Positions 37,260 to 45,700 of a DNA stretch of 64,000 nucleotides are shown here, one piece after another. This stretch comes from Leisingera caerulea DSM 24564. Its GTDB lineage: Bacteria; Pseudomonadota; Alphaproteobacteria; Rhodobacterales; Rhodobacteraceae. Below the pieces are notes generated by a model. It saw only the letters and a program-made list of their open reading frames with translations, was not told the origin of the DNA and did not search any database. Location: positions 3,419,217 to 3,483,216 of the forward strand of contig NZ_KI421513.1 in the NCBI RefSeq assembly GCF_000473325.1, written 5' to 3'. How positions within the stretch are numbered: position 1 is the stretch's first letter; the number at the start of each line of letters is the position of its first letter. Position numbers and translations under genes: made by a program.

Positions 37260-37651
37260 TGATCGATGTTAGCGCCTATCAGCTTTTCAAGTTTTGACGG
37301 TACCAAGCTAGACTGCGGCCGCCAGCAGCGGCCGGTGCCACCCCGGTGCCGGTCTGCGTCGGCTTAATGCAGTCTCCGACGCGCACGTGGGCAGGAATAG
37401 CCTTCGTCGACAACTTTTGCTCAGGCGAGTGCAACCAGTCTTTGCAGAGCGCCCGAACCGGGAAACCGCTAGCTAACCTGTGTCAGTACGTGCAGACCCA
37501 ATCCCGGATACAAGGACTGAACCGGCGCCGTATTTTGCCGGTGTGTGATTGTTTCCGAGTGCCAAAGAAGCGCGGGGTATGTGCTGGTCCAATCCGGTCT
37601 TGCACATAGTTCGCGCTTTTTATTCTCGGAGACATTTGAAAGGACACCGAA
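37260..37651. other. Gap of about 390 bases without a supported gene
   Basis: Short open frames exist on both strands but lack ribosome sites and protein-like composition. A GCGGCCG-type inverted repeat near 37316 is the only visible structure. Confidence 0.5.
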
Positions 37652-37840
37652 ATGACCCCCGAAACAAGAAGACTTTCTGTGAAATTGGATTCCATAAGAG
37701 CTGCCTGCGAAAGAGCCCCGGCCGGGCCGAAGAAAGAAGCGGCTTGGAAGCATTACAGGCTTGCGGAGAAGGCGCACAGCGATGAAAATCACACCGAAAT
37801 GTACAGGGAGCTTGACGCGGCAAAACAAGTTCTCGCCTAG
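37652..37840 (+). CDS. Small helical hypothetical protein
   Basis: A 62-residue charged protein that should be mainly helical (LSVKLDSIRAACERA, then WKHYRLAEKAH and MYRELDAAKQVLA). AAAGGACACC precedes the ATG at a good distance. The length, composition and ribosome site support a real gene. The downstream Crp/Fnr gene is convergent. No function can be assigned. Confidence 0.6.
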   Translation: MTPETRRLSVKLDSIRAACERAPAGPKKEAAWKHYRLAEKAHSDENHTEMYRELDAAKQVLA

Positions 37841-37897
37841 CCTGACCGTTCTGAACCCGCCAGCCGGCAGCCTGGGCTTTACCGAAGGGTGACCGTT

Positions 37898-38632
37898 TCA
37901 TTTCAAAAGCGGTCCGGTTTGGTCCAGATATGCCGGATCGAAATCCGCCATTTCCATGAGCCGGTCAATATCTCCGAACTTCACGTGGCCCTCCCGGAAG
38001 GTGACCAGTTTTCGTTCCCGAAGTTGACGCAGAACACGATTCACATGGACAGCGGTCAATCCCAGAGCATCAGCAAGATGGTACTGGGTCAAAGGGCAGG
38101 CATAGCCCTCCTTGCTTCCCAGTCCGACGAACGCCAGCCTGGCACCAAGTTCCAGCAGAAAATGTGCCATTCGCGCATCTGCATCGCGGCGTCCCAGCCC
38201 GACAAGATGCTCAACAACCATCGCTTCATCGCGTGACGCCGCCCAGAGTATGGCGGCCGCCAGCCTTGGGGTGTCGGCAAATGCTCCCAGCAGGTCACCT
38301 GCCATAACCTCGGCTGCTTCGATCTCCACAACAGGCTCGATGCTATGGTCCGAAGTGCGCAGCAAAACGCTGCGCAATCCCAGAAAATCACCCGGTATCT
38401 GAAAGTCGACGATTTGGCGCGATCCCTCCGGCTGGATCTTGTACGAGCAGGCCCAGCCCGAAGCCAGAATGTACGCGGCCTGTCCAGGCTGTCCCTGATG
38501 CACAAGGTCACAACCTGCCGCAAAGGTTTTCCGCCGCTGATGCAGCTGAGTGAGTACGGCCAGCTCATCTTTTGAAAGAGTGGCAAATGCCGACAGCTTC
38601 CTTGCGAGCGGGCTGTGTTCGATGGAGTTCAT
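37898..38632 (-). CDS. Crp/Fnr family transcriptional regulator
   Basis: A 244-residue regulator. The N-terminal cyclic-nucleotide-binding fold includes FAAGCDLVHQGQPGQAAYIL and QIPGDFLGLRSVLL. A dimerisation helix follows, and then a winged helix-turn-helix (YHLADALGLTAVHVNRVLRQ, then LRERKLVTF). The cluster of N-terminal cysteines that binds the FNR iron-sulfur centre is absent, with only C41 present, so it is not an oxygen-sensing FNR of the classical kind. GGAGGGG stands before the ATG. It may control part of the accessory region, but no matching operator was identified. Confidence 0.9.
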   Translation of the reverse strand: MNSIEHSPLARKLSAFATLSKDELAVLTQLHQRRKTFAAGCDLVHQGQPGQAAYILASGWACSYKIQPEGSRQIVDFQIPGDFLGLRSVLLRTSDHSIEPVVEIEAAEVMAGDLLGAFADTPRLAAAILWAASRDEAMVVEHLVGLGRRDADARMAHFLLELGARLAFVGLGSKEGYACPLTQYHLADALGLTAVHVNRVLRQLRERKLVTFREGHVKFGDIDRLMEMADFDPAYLDQTGPLLK

Positions 38633-38785
38633 AACCCCTCCTGAGCTGGCGCGGTGGTATTGAACACCGCCGGTCCCCGGAACTGCTTTGGATCAGTTCG
38701 GCCTGCTTCGTTTCCTGCGAAGGTGCTGAAGATAACCTCTCTGTCAGCTTATCATGCCACGCAATGCAAGAAAGGAAGGCCCAAA

Positions 38786-39022
38786 ATGTCCGAGCGGACC
38801 GACTGTGCAGGAATGGCCGCGCTATCAATCTGCGAGGCATTGCTGCTGGCTATGAAAGATCTCCAGGTGCTGCCTGAGCATGAAGTCATTGGTGTTCTTC
38901 GTGATGCCGCGGCCTTTCATGAGAACGCGGATGGTACGGGAACTGATGCCGAAGGGCACCACGCTGCTGCTTCTCTGATCCATCAGATTATTGCCAACGG
39001 TAACCCTGTCCGGAAACCTTGA
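38786..39022 (+). CDS. Small hypothetical protein
   Basis: A 78-residue protein, helical in its first half (MAALSICEALLLAMKDLQVL) and ending in histidine- and alanine-rich sequence (EGHHAAASLIHQII). GAAAGGAAGG before the ATG at 38786 sets the start. It is divergent from the Crp/Fnr gene. Function is unknown. Its TGA overlaps the ATG of a further 40-codon frame. Confidence 0.6.
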   Translation: MSERTDCAGMAALSICEALLLAMKDLQVLPEHEVIGVLRDAAAFHENADGTGTDAEGHHAAASLIHQIIANGNPVRKP

Positions 39023-39144
39023 TGGAAGCTGACGCGGCCAAGTCCAAACCGGGTTCCTTCACCATCAGTAGGACAGCTCATAAAACGTTTGAGCATCAGA
39101 AACCTAGCGGAGCCAAACGTCCTATCCGCGTGAAGAAAGCCTAG
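39022..39144 (+). CDS. Possible 40-residue basic protein, coupled to the gene before it
   Basis: The frame begins within TGATG, sharing one base with the preceding stop, and encodes MEADAAKSKPGSFTISRTAH, then a lysine- and arginine-rich end (KRPIRVKKA). It has no independent ribosome site and would depend on coupling. The composition is protein-like, but a short frame of this size could arise by chance. Confidence 0.4.
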   Translation: MEADAAKSKPGSFTISRTAHKTFEHQKPSGAKRPIRVKKA

Positions 39145-39487
39145 CCCCGCTCCCTGCTTCTCGGTTCTCGGTTCTGGTCGCGGCGAAACAGCGGTTCGGG
39201 TTCGGCGAATTTTGCACCTGTGTATGACCGCAATCGGGAAATCTTATGCGGTGGCGCAAGTCTCATGCCGCGCCTGCGAGGGATCTCTGCGCCAGCGAAG
39301 GCAGTAAATCCAATGTCGGTTTTGTCCGGCATAGCGGTCCGAGCGAATGGCACAGCCAACGCTCGCCCGGAGCCCCGGGAATTCCAGACCGTCAGAAGGC
39401 AACGCCCGCCGCCCGCTTTTCATCTTCCCTTAAATACACAGCTGCGCAACACCCGCCGCCAGCCCCCGGCCAGCGGCGGCGCGCCGC
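39145..39487. other. Gap at the right edge of the accessory region
   Basis: No gene is supported. A short direct repeat (TTCTCGG twice near 39160-39175) is visible. A minus-strand frame (39141-39359) has no ribosome site and was not accepted. GC content returns to the high level near 39400. Confidence 0.5.
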
Positions 39488-40552
39488 TCAGTACTGATAC
39501 CCGGGGGTCGAGGCCGACAGCGCCTGTTCTGACTCATCCATCTCCGCCGCAATATCCTCAAACAACGGCGTCGACAGATAGCGCTCGCCGGTATCCGGCA
39601 GCATCGCCAGCAGCACTGAGCCCTCCGGCGCGGTTTCCGCCACCTTGATGGCCGCCGCCAGGCTGGCGCCGCCGGAAATGCCGGTCAGAATGCCTTCCTC
39701 CGCCGCCAGCCGCTTGGACCAGGCGATGCTCTCGTCGCCGCTCACCGGCTCCAGCGCATCGAAATAGCCGTTATCCAGCGCCTCCTGCAGCACCAGCGGG
39801 ATGAAATCCGGGGTCCAGCCCTGAATGGGGTGCGGGTTGAACGCCGGATGCGTCGCCGCGGGCTCGCCCTCATCATTGCGCTCCTGCGCCTCACCAGACT
39901 GCACCAGCGCCGCGTTGGCGGGCTCGCTGAGGGTGATCTTCAGATCCGGCCGCGCCGCTTTCAAGACGCGCCCAAGCCCCGCAACCGTGCCGCCGGTGCC
40001 ATAGCCCAGCACCACGTGATCCAGCCTTTCGCCCTCGAAATCGCCCAGGATCTCCCGCGCGGTGGTGGCCTCGTGAATGTCGGCGTTGTCCTTGGTCTCG
40101 AACTGATGCGCCAGGAACCAGCCGTTCGCCTCCGCCAGTTCCTTGGCCTTGGCGACCATGCCCACCGCCTTGTCCTCTTTGCGGGTCAGCACCACCTTGG
40201 CGCCCAGCATCCGCATCAGCCGCCGCCGCTCGACCGAAAACCCGTCGTGCATTGTGATCACCAGCGGATAGCCCTTGGCGGCGCACACCATCGCCAGCCC
40301 GATGCCGGTGTTGCCGCTGGTCGCCTCCACCACGGTCTGGCCCGGCTCCAGCCGGCCTTCACGCTCCGCCGCCTCGATAATGTTCAGCGCCAACCGGTCT
40401 TTGACCGACCCCGCCGGATTGAACGCCTCGAACTTCACATACATGGTGACATGGTCCGGCGCGATGCGGTTCAGCCGGATGGCGGGCGTGTCGCCCACGG
40501 TTTCCAGGATCGAGCCATACAGCCGCCCGCGGCCTTCGGTTGTGTAAATCAT
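39488..40552 (-). CDS. cysK: Cysteine synthase (O-acetylserine sulfhydrylase)
   Basis: A 354-residue PLP enzyme making cysteine from O-acetylserine and sulfide. The start region YGSILETVGDTPAIRLNRIA, the PLP lysine in FNPAGSVKDRLA, the substrate loop EATSGNTGIGLA and the phosphate-binding GYGTGGTVAGLGRV are all present. It is longer than typical CysK because of a stretch after residue 240 (QSGEAQERNDEGEPAATHPA). The start at 40552 follows GGGGGACAGATC. cysE lies upstream on the same strand, separated by a terminator. Confidence 0.94.
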   Translation of the reverse strand: MIYTTEGRGRLYGSILETVGDTPAIRLNRIAPDHVTMYVKFEAFNPAGSVKDRLALNIIEAAEREGRLEPGQTVVEATSGNTGIGLAMVCAAKGYPLVITMHDGFSVERRRLMRMLGAKVVLTRKEDKAVGMVAKAKELAEANGWFLAHQFETKDNADIHEATTAREILGDFEGERLDHVVLGYGTGGTVAGLGRVLKAARPDLKITLSEPANAALVQSGEAQERNDEGEPAATHPAFNPHPIQGWTPDFIPLVLQEALDNGYFDALEPVSGDESIAWSKRLAAEEGILTGISGGASLAAAIKVAETAPEGSVLLAMLPDTGERYLSTPLFEDIAAEMDESEQALSASTPGYQY

Positions 40553-40772
40553 GATCTGTCCCCCAAATCGAAACTGCAGAAAACTATCGTGTTCCTCAGG
40601 AATATGCGCCCCGGACGGAACAGGATCAAGCCAGCCGCCAAGCTTTAAGACCACTCTCCGCCCTGCCGCCGCAAAAGCGGGACCTGCGGCCTCCTCATCC
40701 GGCGTTGCTAGATCAAATGCCGCCTGCAACTCATTATTTGAAAACAATATTCACCGCTGATACGCACATCAA

Positions 40773-40795
40773 AAAGGGGCGGAACCCGCCCCTTT
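40773..40795 (-). terminator. Terminator of cysE
   Basis: AAAGGGGCGG and CCGCCCCTTT form a 10 bp perfect stem with a three-base loop. Read on the minus strand it ends in TTTTT. Confidence 0.88.
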
Positions 40796-40814
40796 CATCT
40801 TTCCTGAAATACTC
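40795..40814 (-). repeat. 3'-UTR motif before the cysE terminator, second copy
   Basis: On the minus strand this reads GAGTATTTC, two bases, then AAAGATGA. It matches the block after uvrA (2131-2150) at 17 of 20 positions and stands in the same place, directly before the terminator stem. Confidence 0.5.
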
Positions 40815-40841
40815 AAATTCTCAGGCCCGCAGCCGGGCGGC

Positions 40842-41660
40842 TCACTCCGTGCCGGAGCCGTTCGGGAACCTCTGGTCCATGCTGACCGAGGGCTGGTCGC
40901 AGCCCGCCTCGCCGACGATCTTTGCAGGCACACCGGCAACAGTCATGCAGGGCGGAACCTCCGACAGCACCACCGACCCGGCGGCAATGCGGCTGCAATG
41001 GCCCACCTTGATGTTGCCCAGAACCTTGGCGCCGGCCCCGATCAGCACCCCGTCGCCGATCTTGGGATGGCGGTCCTGCTCTTCCTTGCCGGTGCCGCCC
41101 AGGGTCACCGAATGCAGCATCGACACATTGTCGCCCACCACCGCGGTCTCACCGATCACGATGGAATGCGCGTGGTCGATCATGATCCCCTTGCCGATGC
41201 GGGCGCCGGGGTGGATGTCGATGCCGAAAATCTCGGACGTGCGCATCTGGAAGAAATAGGCCAGATCCTTCTGCCCCTGATCCCACAGGTAATGGCTGAC
41301 CCGGTAGGCCTGCACCGCCTGGAATCCCTTGAAGTACAGGATCGGCTGCAGCAGCCGGTGGCTGGCCGGATCGCGCTCGTTGATCGCCATCAGGTCGGCG
41401 CGCGCCGCTTCCAGAATTTCGGGGCAGTTCTCATAGGCCTCGTCGACGATCTCGCGCAGCACCATCATCGACATCTCATTCGAGCAGAGCTTGGCGGCAA
41501 TCCGGTAGGACAGCGCCTTTTCCAGCGTCTTGTGGTGCAGGATGCAGGCGTGAATCAGGCCGCCCATCAGCGGCTGGGTGGCAACGGCCTCCTCAGCTTC
41601 GCGGGTGATGCGGTCCCATACGGGATCCACCGGAGTTACGGCTTGCTGTGTTTTTGCCAT
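40842..41660 (-). CDS. cysE: Serine O-acetyltransferase
   Basis: A 272-residue enzyme that acetylates serine with acetyl-CoA, the first step of cysteine synthesis. The helical N-terminal domain (DPVWDRITREAEEAVATQPL) precedes the left-handed beta-helix with hexapeptide repeats (DIHPGARIGKGIMIDHAHSI, then VIGETAVVGDNVSMLHSVTL). The C-terminal tail that usually holds the CysK-binding isoleucine ends here in FPNGSGTE, so the canonical terminal Ile is not seen. Confidence 0.95.
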   Translation of the reverse strand: MAKTQQAVTPVDPVWDRITREAEEAVATQPLMGGLIHACILHHKTLEKALSYRIAAKLCSNEMSMMVLREIVDEAYENCPEILEAARADLMAINERDPASHRLLQPILYFKGFQAVQAYRVSHYLWDQGQKDLAYFFQMRTSEIFGIDIHPGARIGKGIMIDHAHSIVIGETAVVGDNVSMLHSVTLGGTGKEEQDRHPKIGDGVLIGAGAKVLGNIKVGHCSRIAAGSVVLSEVPPCMTVAGVPAKIVGEAGCDQPSVSMDQRFPNGSGTE

Positions 41661-41744
41661 GGGTCAACGTCCTTTCTCCGCTCAGACTACCCATCTAAGG
41701 TGGTTTGCAGCAAACGCAAACCCGTGATGAGGCATATTTTCAAA

Positions 41745-42083
41745 ATGAATGAGTCCGGTCAGGCCGCGTTGAAACAGCAGATCACCGCCCGGCTGGCAGA
41801 GCTGGCGGCAGAGGATGCCCGCGGTGAGGACGCCCAAGGGGTGGTGGAACTGGACCAGCAGATGGTCGGCCGCCTGTCGCGCATGGACGCCCTGCAGATG
41901 CAGGCCATGGCCAAGGCCCAAGCCGCCCGCCGCCAGCTGGAAACCCGGCGCCTGACGGCTGCGCTGACCCGCATGGACGCGGATGAATACGGCTATTGCG
42001 AGGACTGCGGCGAGGAGATTGCCCCGAAGCGGCTGCAACTGGACCCGGCAGCGCTCAAATGCATCAGCTGCGCTTCGGGTTAG
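41745..42083 (+). CDS. DksA/TraR family zinc-finger protein
   Basis: A 112-residue protein with a coiled-coil N-terminal half and a C-terminal zinc finger YCEDCGEEIAPKRL, closing with CISC. The segment LTRMDADEYG matches the position of the acidic coiled-coil tip of DksA. Such proteins bind the RNA polymerase secondary channel and modulate transcription, sometimes with ppGpp. An alternative ATG at 41727 adds six residues but lacks a ribosome site. It is divergent from cysE. Confidence 0.85.
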   Translation: MNESGQAALKQQITARLAELAAEDARGEDAQGVVELDQQMVGRLSRMDALQMQAMAKAQAARRQLETRRLTAALTRMDADEYGYCEDCGEEIAPKRLQLDPAALKCISCASG

Positions 42084-42434
42084 GCTGGAATTGAGGTTTT
42101 TCGCTTCGGGCTGGGCCCGAACCGACCGGCGCCGCGCGCCTGCGGCGCGCGGCGTGGAGGCCCAATTCCTGCGTGCATTGTTCCACCGGCAAGCCGCGGA
42201 ACGTGCCGCCTCTGTTTCGGAAAGACTTTGCTGAGAAGCGCTTGAGGGCGCTGTCTGCGTCCTCAAGACGCCTGCCCAAGTGTCAGGCCAGCCTGGCAGC
42301 CTCAAGGACACGCTGCGCCAGGGCGCGGGGGCCTGCGGCCCTCCTTGACCCCGCCAGCCTGCCGGGCTGCGCACCCGCGCCGCCGCAAGGCGGCGCTGCG
42401 CCCAACTGCCGACCGGGCAGGTTCCCTGCACGGA
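42084..42434. other. GC-rich gap with several hairpins, downstream of the GTA cluster
   Basis: No gene is supported. An 11 bp stem lies at 42130-42154 (centre GCGCC-TGC-GGCGC). GCGCCGCC-GCAA-GGCGGCGC is at 42377-42396, followed by GCCCAAC. These resemble the hairpin run at 15.97-16.08 kb. No T run follows them. Confidence 0.5.
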
Positions 42435-42743
42435 TCAGCGGGCGGGAGCTTCCCCGTCCGCCACAACCGCTTCCGCCAGTTCCCGCAGCACCAGCCGGGT
42501 GCAGCTGAGGTACTCCGGATCATCCAGAAACGGTTCATCCGCCAGCCCAAACCGCCGGGCCGCGGTGTTCAAAGATCCATCGCCCCAGCGCGGATGCAGG
42601 CGGCCGAACAGCCGGCAATGCGCCGCTGCCTCCGCTGCGCCGCCGAAAATGCGGCGGCACAGGGGCAACCGTTCGCTCCCCGGCGCCGCCAGCAAGGCCC
42701 GCGCCACCGCGGTCACATCCCCCGGCAGCACCGGACGGATCAT
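42435..42743 (-). CDS. Hypothetical protein at the end of the GTA cluster
   Basis: A 102-residue protein (MIRPVLPGDVTAVARALLAA, then CRLFGRLHPRWGDGSL and LDDPEYLSCTRLVLREL). Its ATG overlaps the stop of the host-specificity gene by four bases, so it is co-transcribed with the GTA. Homologues at this place are known in other Rhodobacterales, but the function is unknown and it is not one of the classical numbered GTA genes. Confidence 0.75.
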   Translation of the reverse strand: MIRPVLPGDVTAVARALLAAPGSERLPLCRRIFGGAAEAAAHCRLFGRLHPRWGDGSLNTAARRFGLADEPFLDDPEYLSCTRLVLRELAEAVVADGEAPAR

Positions 42744-45700
42744 CCCAGCTCAACCTTCGCCGCAGGCCCGGCACCAAACCGCGCCGACCGCTGGGCCACC
42801 TCCAGAATATCTCCGGCCTGCACCCCGTCCGCCGCCTGCGCCGCCGCCGGGTATGTCCAGTCCGGCGCTGCCGCGGTTTCCTCCCGCAGCACCGTGGCCC
42901 CGCGCATCACCCGGATGCGGTAGGATTCCAACTCCTCGCCCAGCGGCACCTCCTCCAGCTCCCAGCTGTCGCCCTCGATCCGGGTGCGGCGTATCCAGCT
43001 GGCCGCAATGTCCTCACCCAGCGCACCGCTCAGCCGCAGATGCACCGGCGCATAGGGGCGCAGCCCGATGCCCTCGAAACTCTCCTGCAGATGCACATAA
43101 GACGGATCCTCCAGCGCCCGCCGCGCAGGCCCGATCCGGTAATGGCGCACCCGGCGGCGCTGTTCCGGCGCCAGCTCCATCTGCACCGGCGTGCCGTCCA
43201 GCAGCACGACAAAAGACCCCGCAGACCAGACCTGCGGCATCACCCCGTCAGTGCCCTGCTGGCCGCGCAACCGCCCGCGCAGCAGATAGGTCTGCGGCGC
43301 GATCAGCTCCGCCTCGCGGAACTGGAACAGCTCCCAGTTGCCCGAAGTGCCATCGCCGATGACGGCCGCATTTGCGCCGTTCAGCACCGCCTCAAGGGTG
43401 CGGCTTTCCAGGGACCCGGAGATCAGCTTCACCTGCAGATCCGCGCCCAGATCCCAGCGCCCTGCTCCGGCGGCATACAGCGGCGTTTCGGTGACCCCGA
43501 CCACCTGCCGCGCGGCGATCACCTGCTCCAGCGCGTAATTCTCATCCGCCCCGGAGCCGTAGACCGCCACGCTGCCCGGCCAGGCCTGCGCCGTCAGCGC
43601 CAGATGCGGCGCATGGGGCACCTCGTCGCCGCGCATCAGTGGCAAGTCAAGGAACAGAGGCAGCACCGGCCCAGGTGCTGCAAAGGCATTGACGCCCGGC
43701 AGCTCCTCCGCCACCGCGGCCAGGTCATAGGTGCCGGGCTCGATCCGCACCGCTTCCGCCAGCTGCGCCTCGCCCTGTTCCAGCCGGTCGATACGGTAGA
43801 GCTGATCGCCCCCCTCCAGCGGCAGCGAGACCACGTCCCCCGCCCCCAGATGCAGCATCGAGGGCGGCAGCTGGAACCGCAGCGTATCGCGCGAGATCCG
43901 CGCCTCCGCCAGCCAGCGTCCGGCCACCTGGCGCGCCTCGGCACCGGTCAGCGCCATCGGCAGCTCACTCTGGCTGACGGCATGGGTGGCCTCATCTGGC
44001 AAGACCGCCTCCACCGATCCGGCGGCATGGTCGCCGCCCCATTCGGTGAACCGCAGCCGGACCCGCCCCGCCAGCTCCGCCTCGCTGGCGCGGGCCAGCT
44101 CCAGCGTGCCCTCCAGCTCCTCGCTTTCGGCCAGATGCTCCAGCGCCAGCGCCTCAGCCCCGGTGCCGCTGCGCATCCGGAACTGCAGCAGCCCGTCGCG
44201 CTCCACCGCATCGAACCCATGCCGCAGCATCAGGGGCTGCAGCACCGCGCGCGCATCGCTCACATCCGGGTTCACATAGCCATGCACCACGCCGTAAAGC
44301 TGCGAGACATCGAACGCCTCCAGCCCCGCCCGGCGGCACACCTCCGCCACCACCGAGGCCAGCGTGCGCTGCCCGGCCCGCCCGTTCAGCCAATGGCCGC
44401 GCAGATAGTTCTCGCCGTCGTTCCAGATCTCCAGACGGCTGGGGAAAGCCGGGAACGGCCGCGCGTCCCAGGCCCAGACATAGGCGTTTGCCATGTCCAG
44501 CATCGGCCCGCCGTATTCGTCCGAGACCGGGTTGTTGGCTTCCTCGCCCCAATAGCCAAGGATCGCGCGCAGGTAATGGATCTGAATCAGATCGTCACGC
44601 AACCCATTGGAATATTTCGGCAGTTTCGATTCTGAGCTTTTCGGGTCCAGGAACTTGTTCGGCTGGTTGGTGCCCTTGTCTATGGCAGCGCAGCCCAGTT
44701 CGGTGAACCAAACCGGTTTGCTCTGCGGCACCCAGGCGGTCGGTGCGGCCTGGCGCACCCCGCCGATCCGCTCGTGATGCTCGTGCATCCACCAGCTGCG
44801 GATATCCTTGTAGCGCCAGATCCAGGGCTCATCATGGGCGCCGTCAGTGATCGGAGTGCGGATCTGCGCCGCTTCGGCCTCGGGCGAGTGGTAATACCAG
44901 TCAAACCCCTCACCGCCCTCCACGTTGCTGCGCAGGTAATCCAGGTCATAGATCGCCGGCACGCCGGAGCGCGCGTCCAGGTGATCCTCCCCCTCTCGCC
45001 AGTCGCTCAGCGGCATGTAATTGTCGATACCGATAAAGTCGATCTCAGGGTCCGCCCACAGCGGGTCAAGGTGGAAATACCGGTCGCCCTCCGGCGATTG
45101 ATAGCCCCAGTATTCGGACCAGTCGGCGGCATAGCCGATCTTGGTCTCTGCCCCCAGCAGCAGGCGCACCTCCGCCGCCAAGGCCCGCAGGGCTTCCACC
45201 GCAGGAAAGCCGCTGGCGCCGCGGATCTGCGTCAGCGCCCGCATCTCGGAGCTGATGCAGAACGCCTCCACCCCGCCCGCCGCCGCACAGAGCGCAGCGT
45301 TGTGCAGGATAAACCGGCTGAGGCTCCATTCCTGCGGCCCGCTGTAGGCGACGGTGCCGTCGCCCACAGTGAAATCCGCCGCGGTGACGGTGCCGAAAAA
45401 CGCCACCACCTCCGCATCCGCCGCCGCGGTGCCATCGGGCGAGCCAGGCTGCCCCGGCGCGGCGGACAGTGTGATCCTGCCACGCCAGGGCAGATGCGGC
45501 TGGCTGGCGCCACCGGTCCAGGGATCGGGCAATGCGTTGCCCTCGGCCTGATCCATCAGAATGAAGGGATAGAACATCACCCTCAGGCCCCTGCCTCGCA
45601 TCTCCCGGATCGCCTGGATCACCGAGGCATCGGCGGGCGTGCCGCCATAAAGCGGCGTGCCCTCCTGCGTCAGCACCTGCGCCGCGCTCTCGCGGGTCAG

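Noticed and set aside
39141..39359. A 72-codon minus-strand frame near cysK
   Set aside because: No ribosome site, arginine-rich composition and no motif; it might be a gene remnant but cannot be supported.
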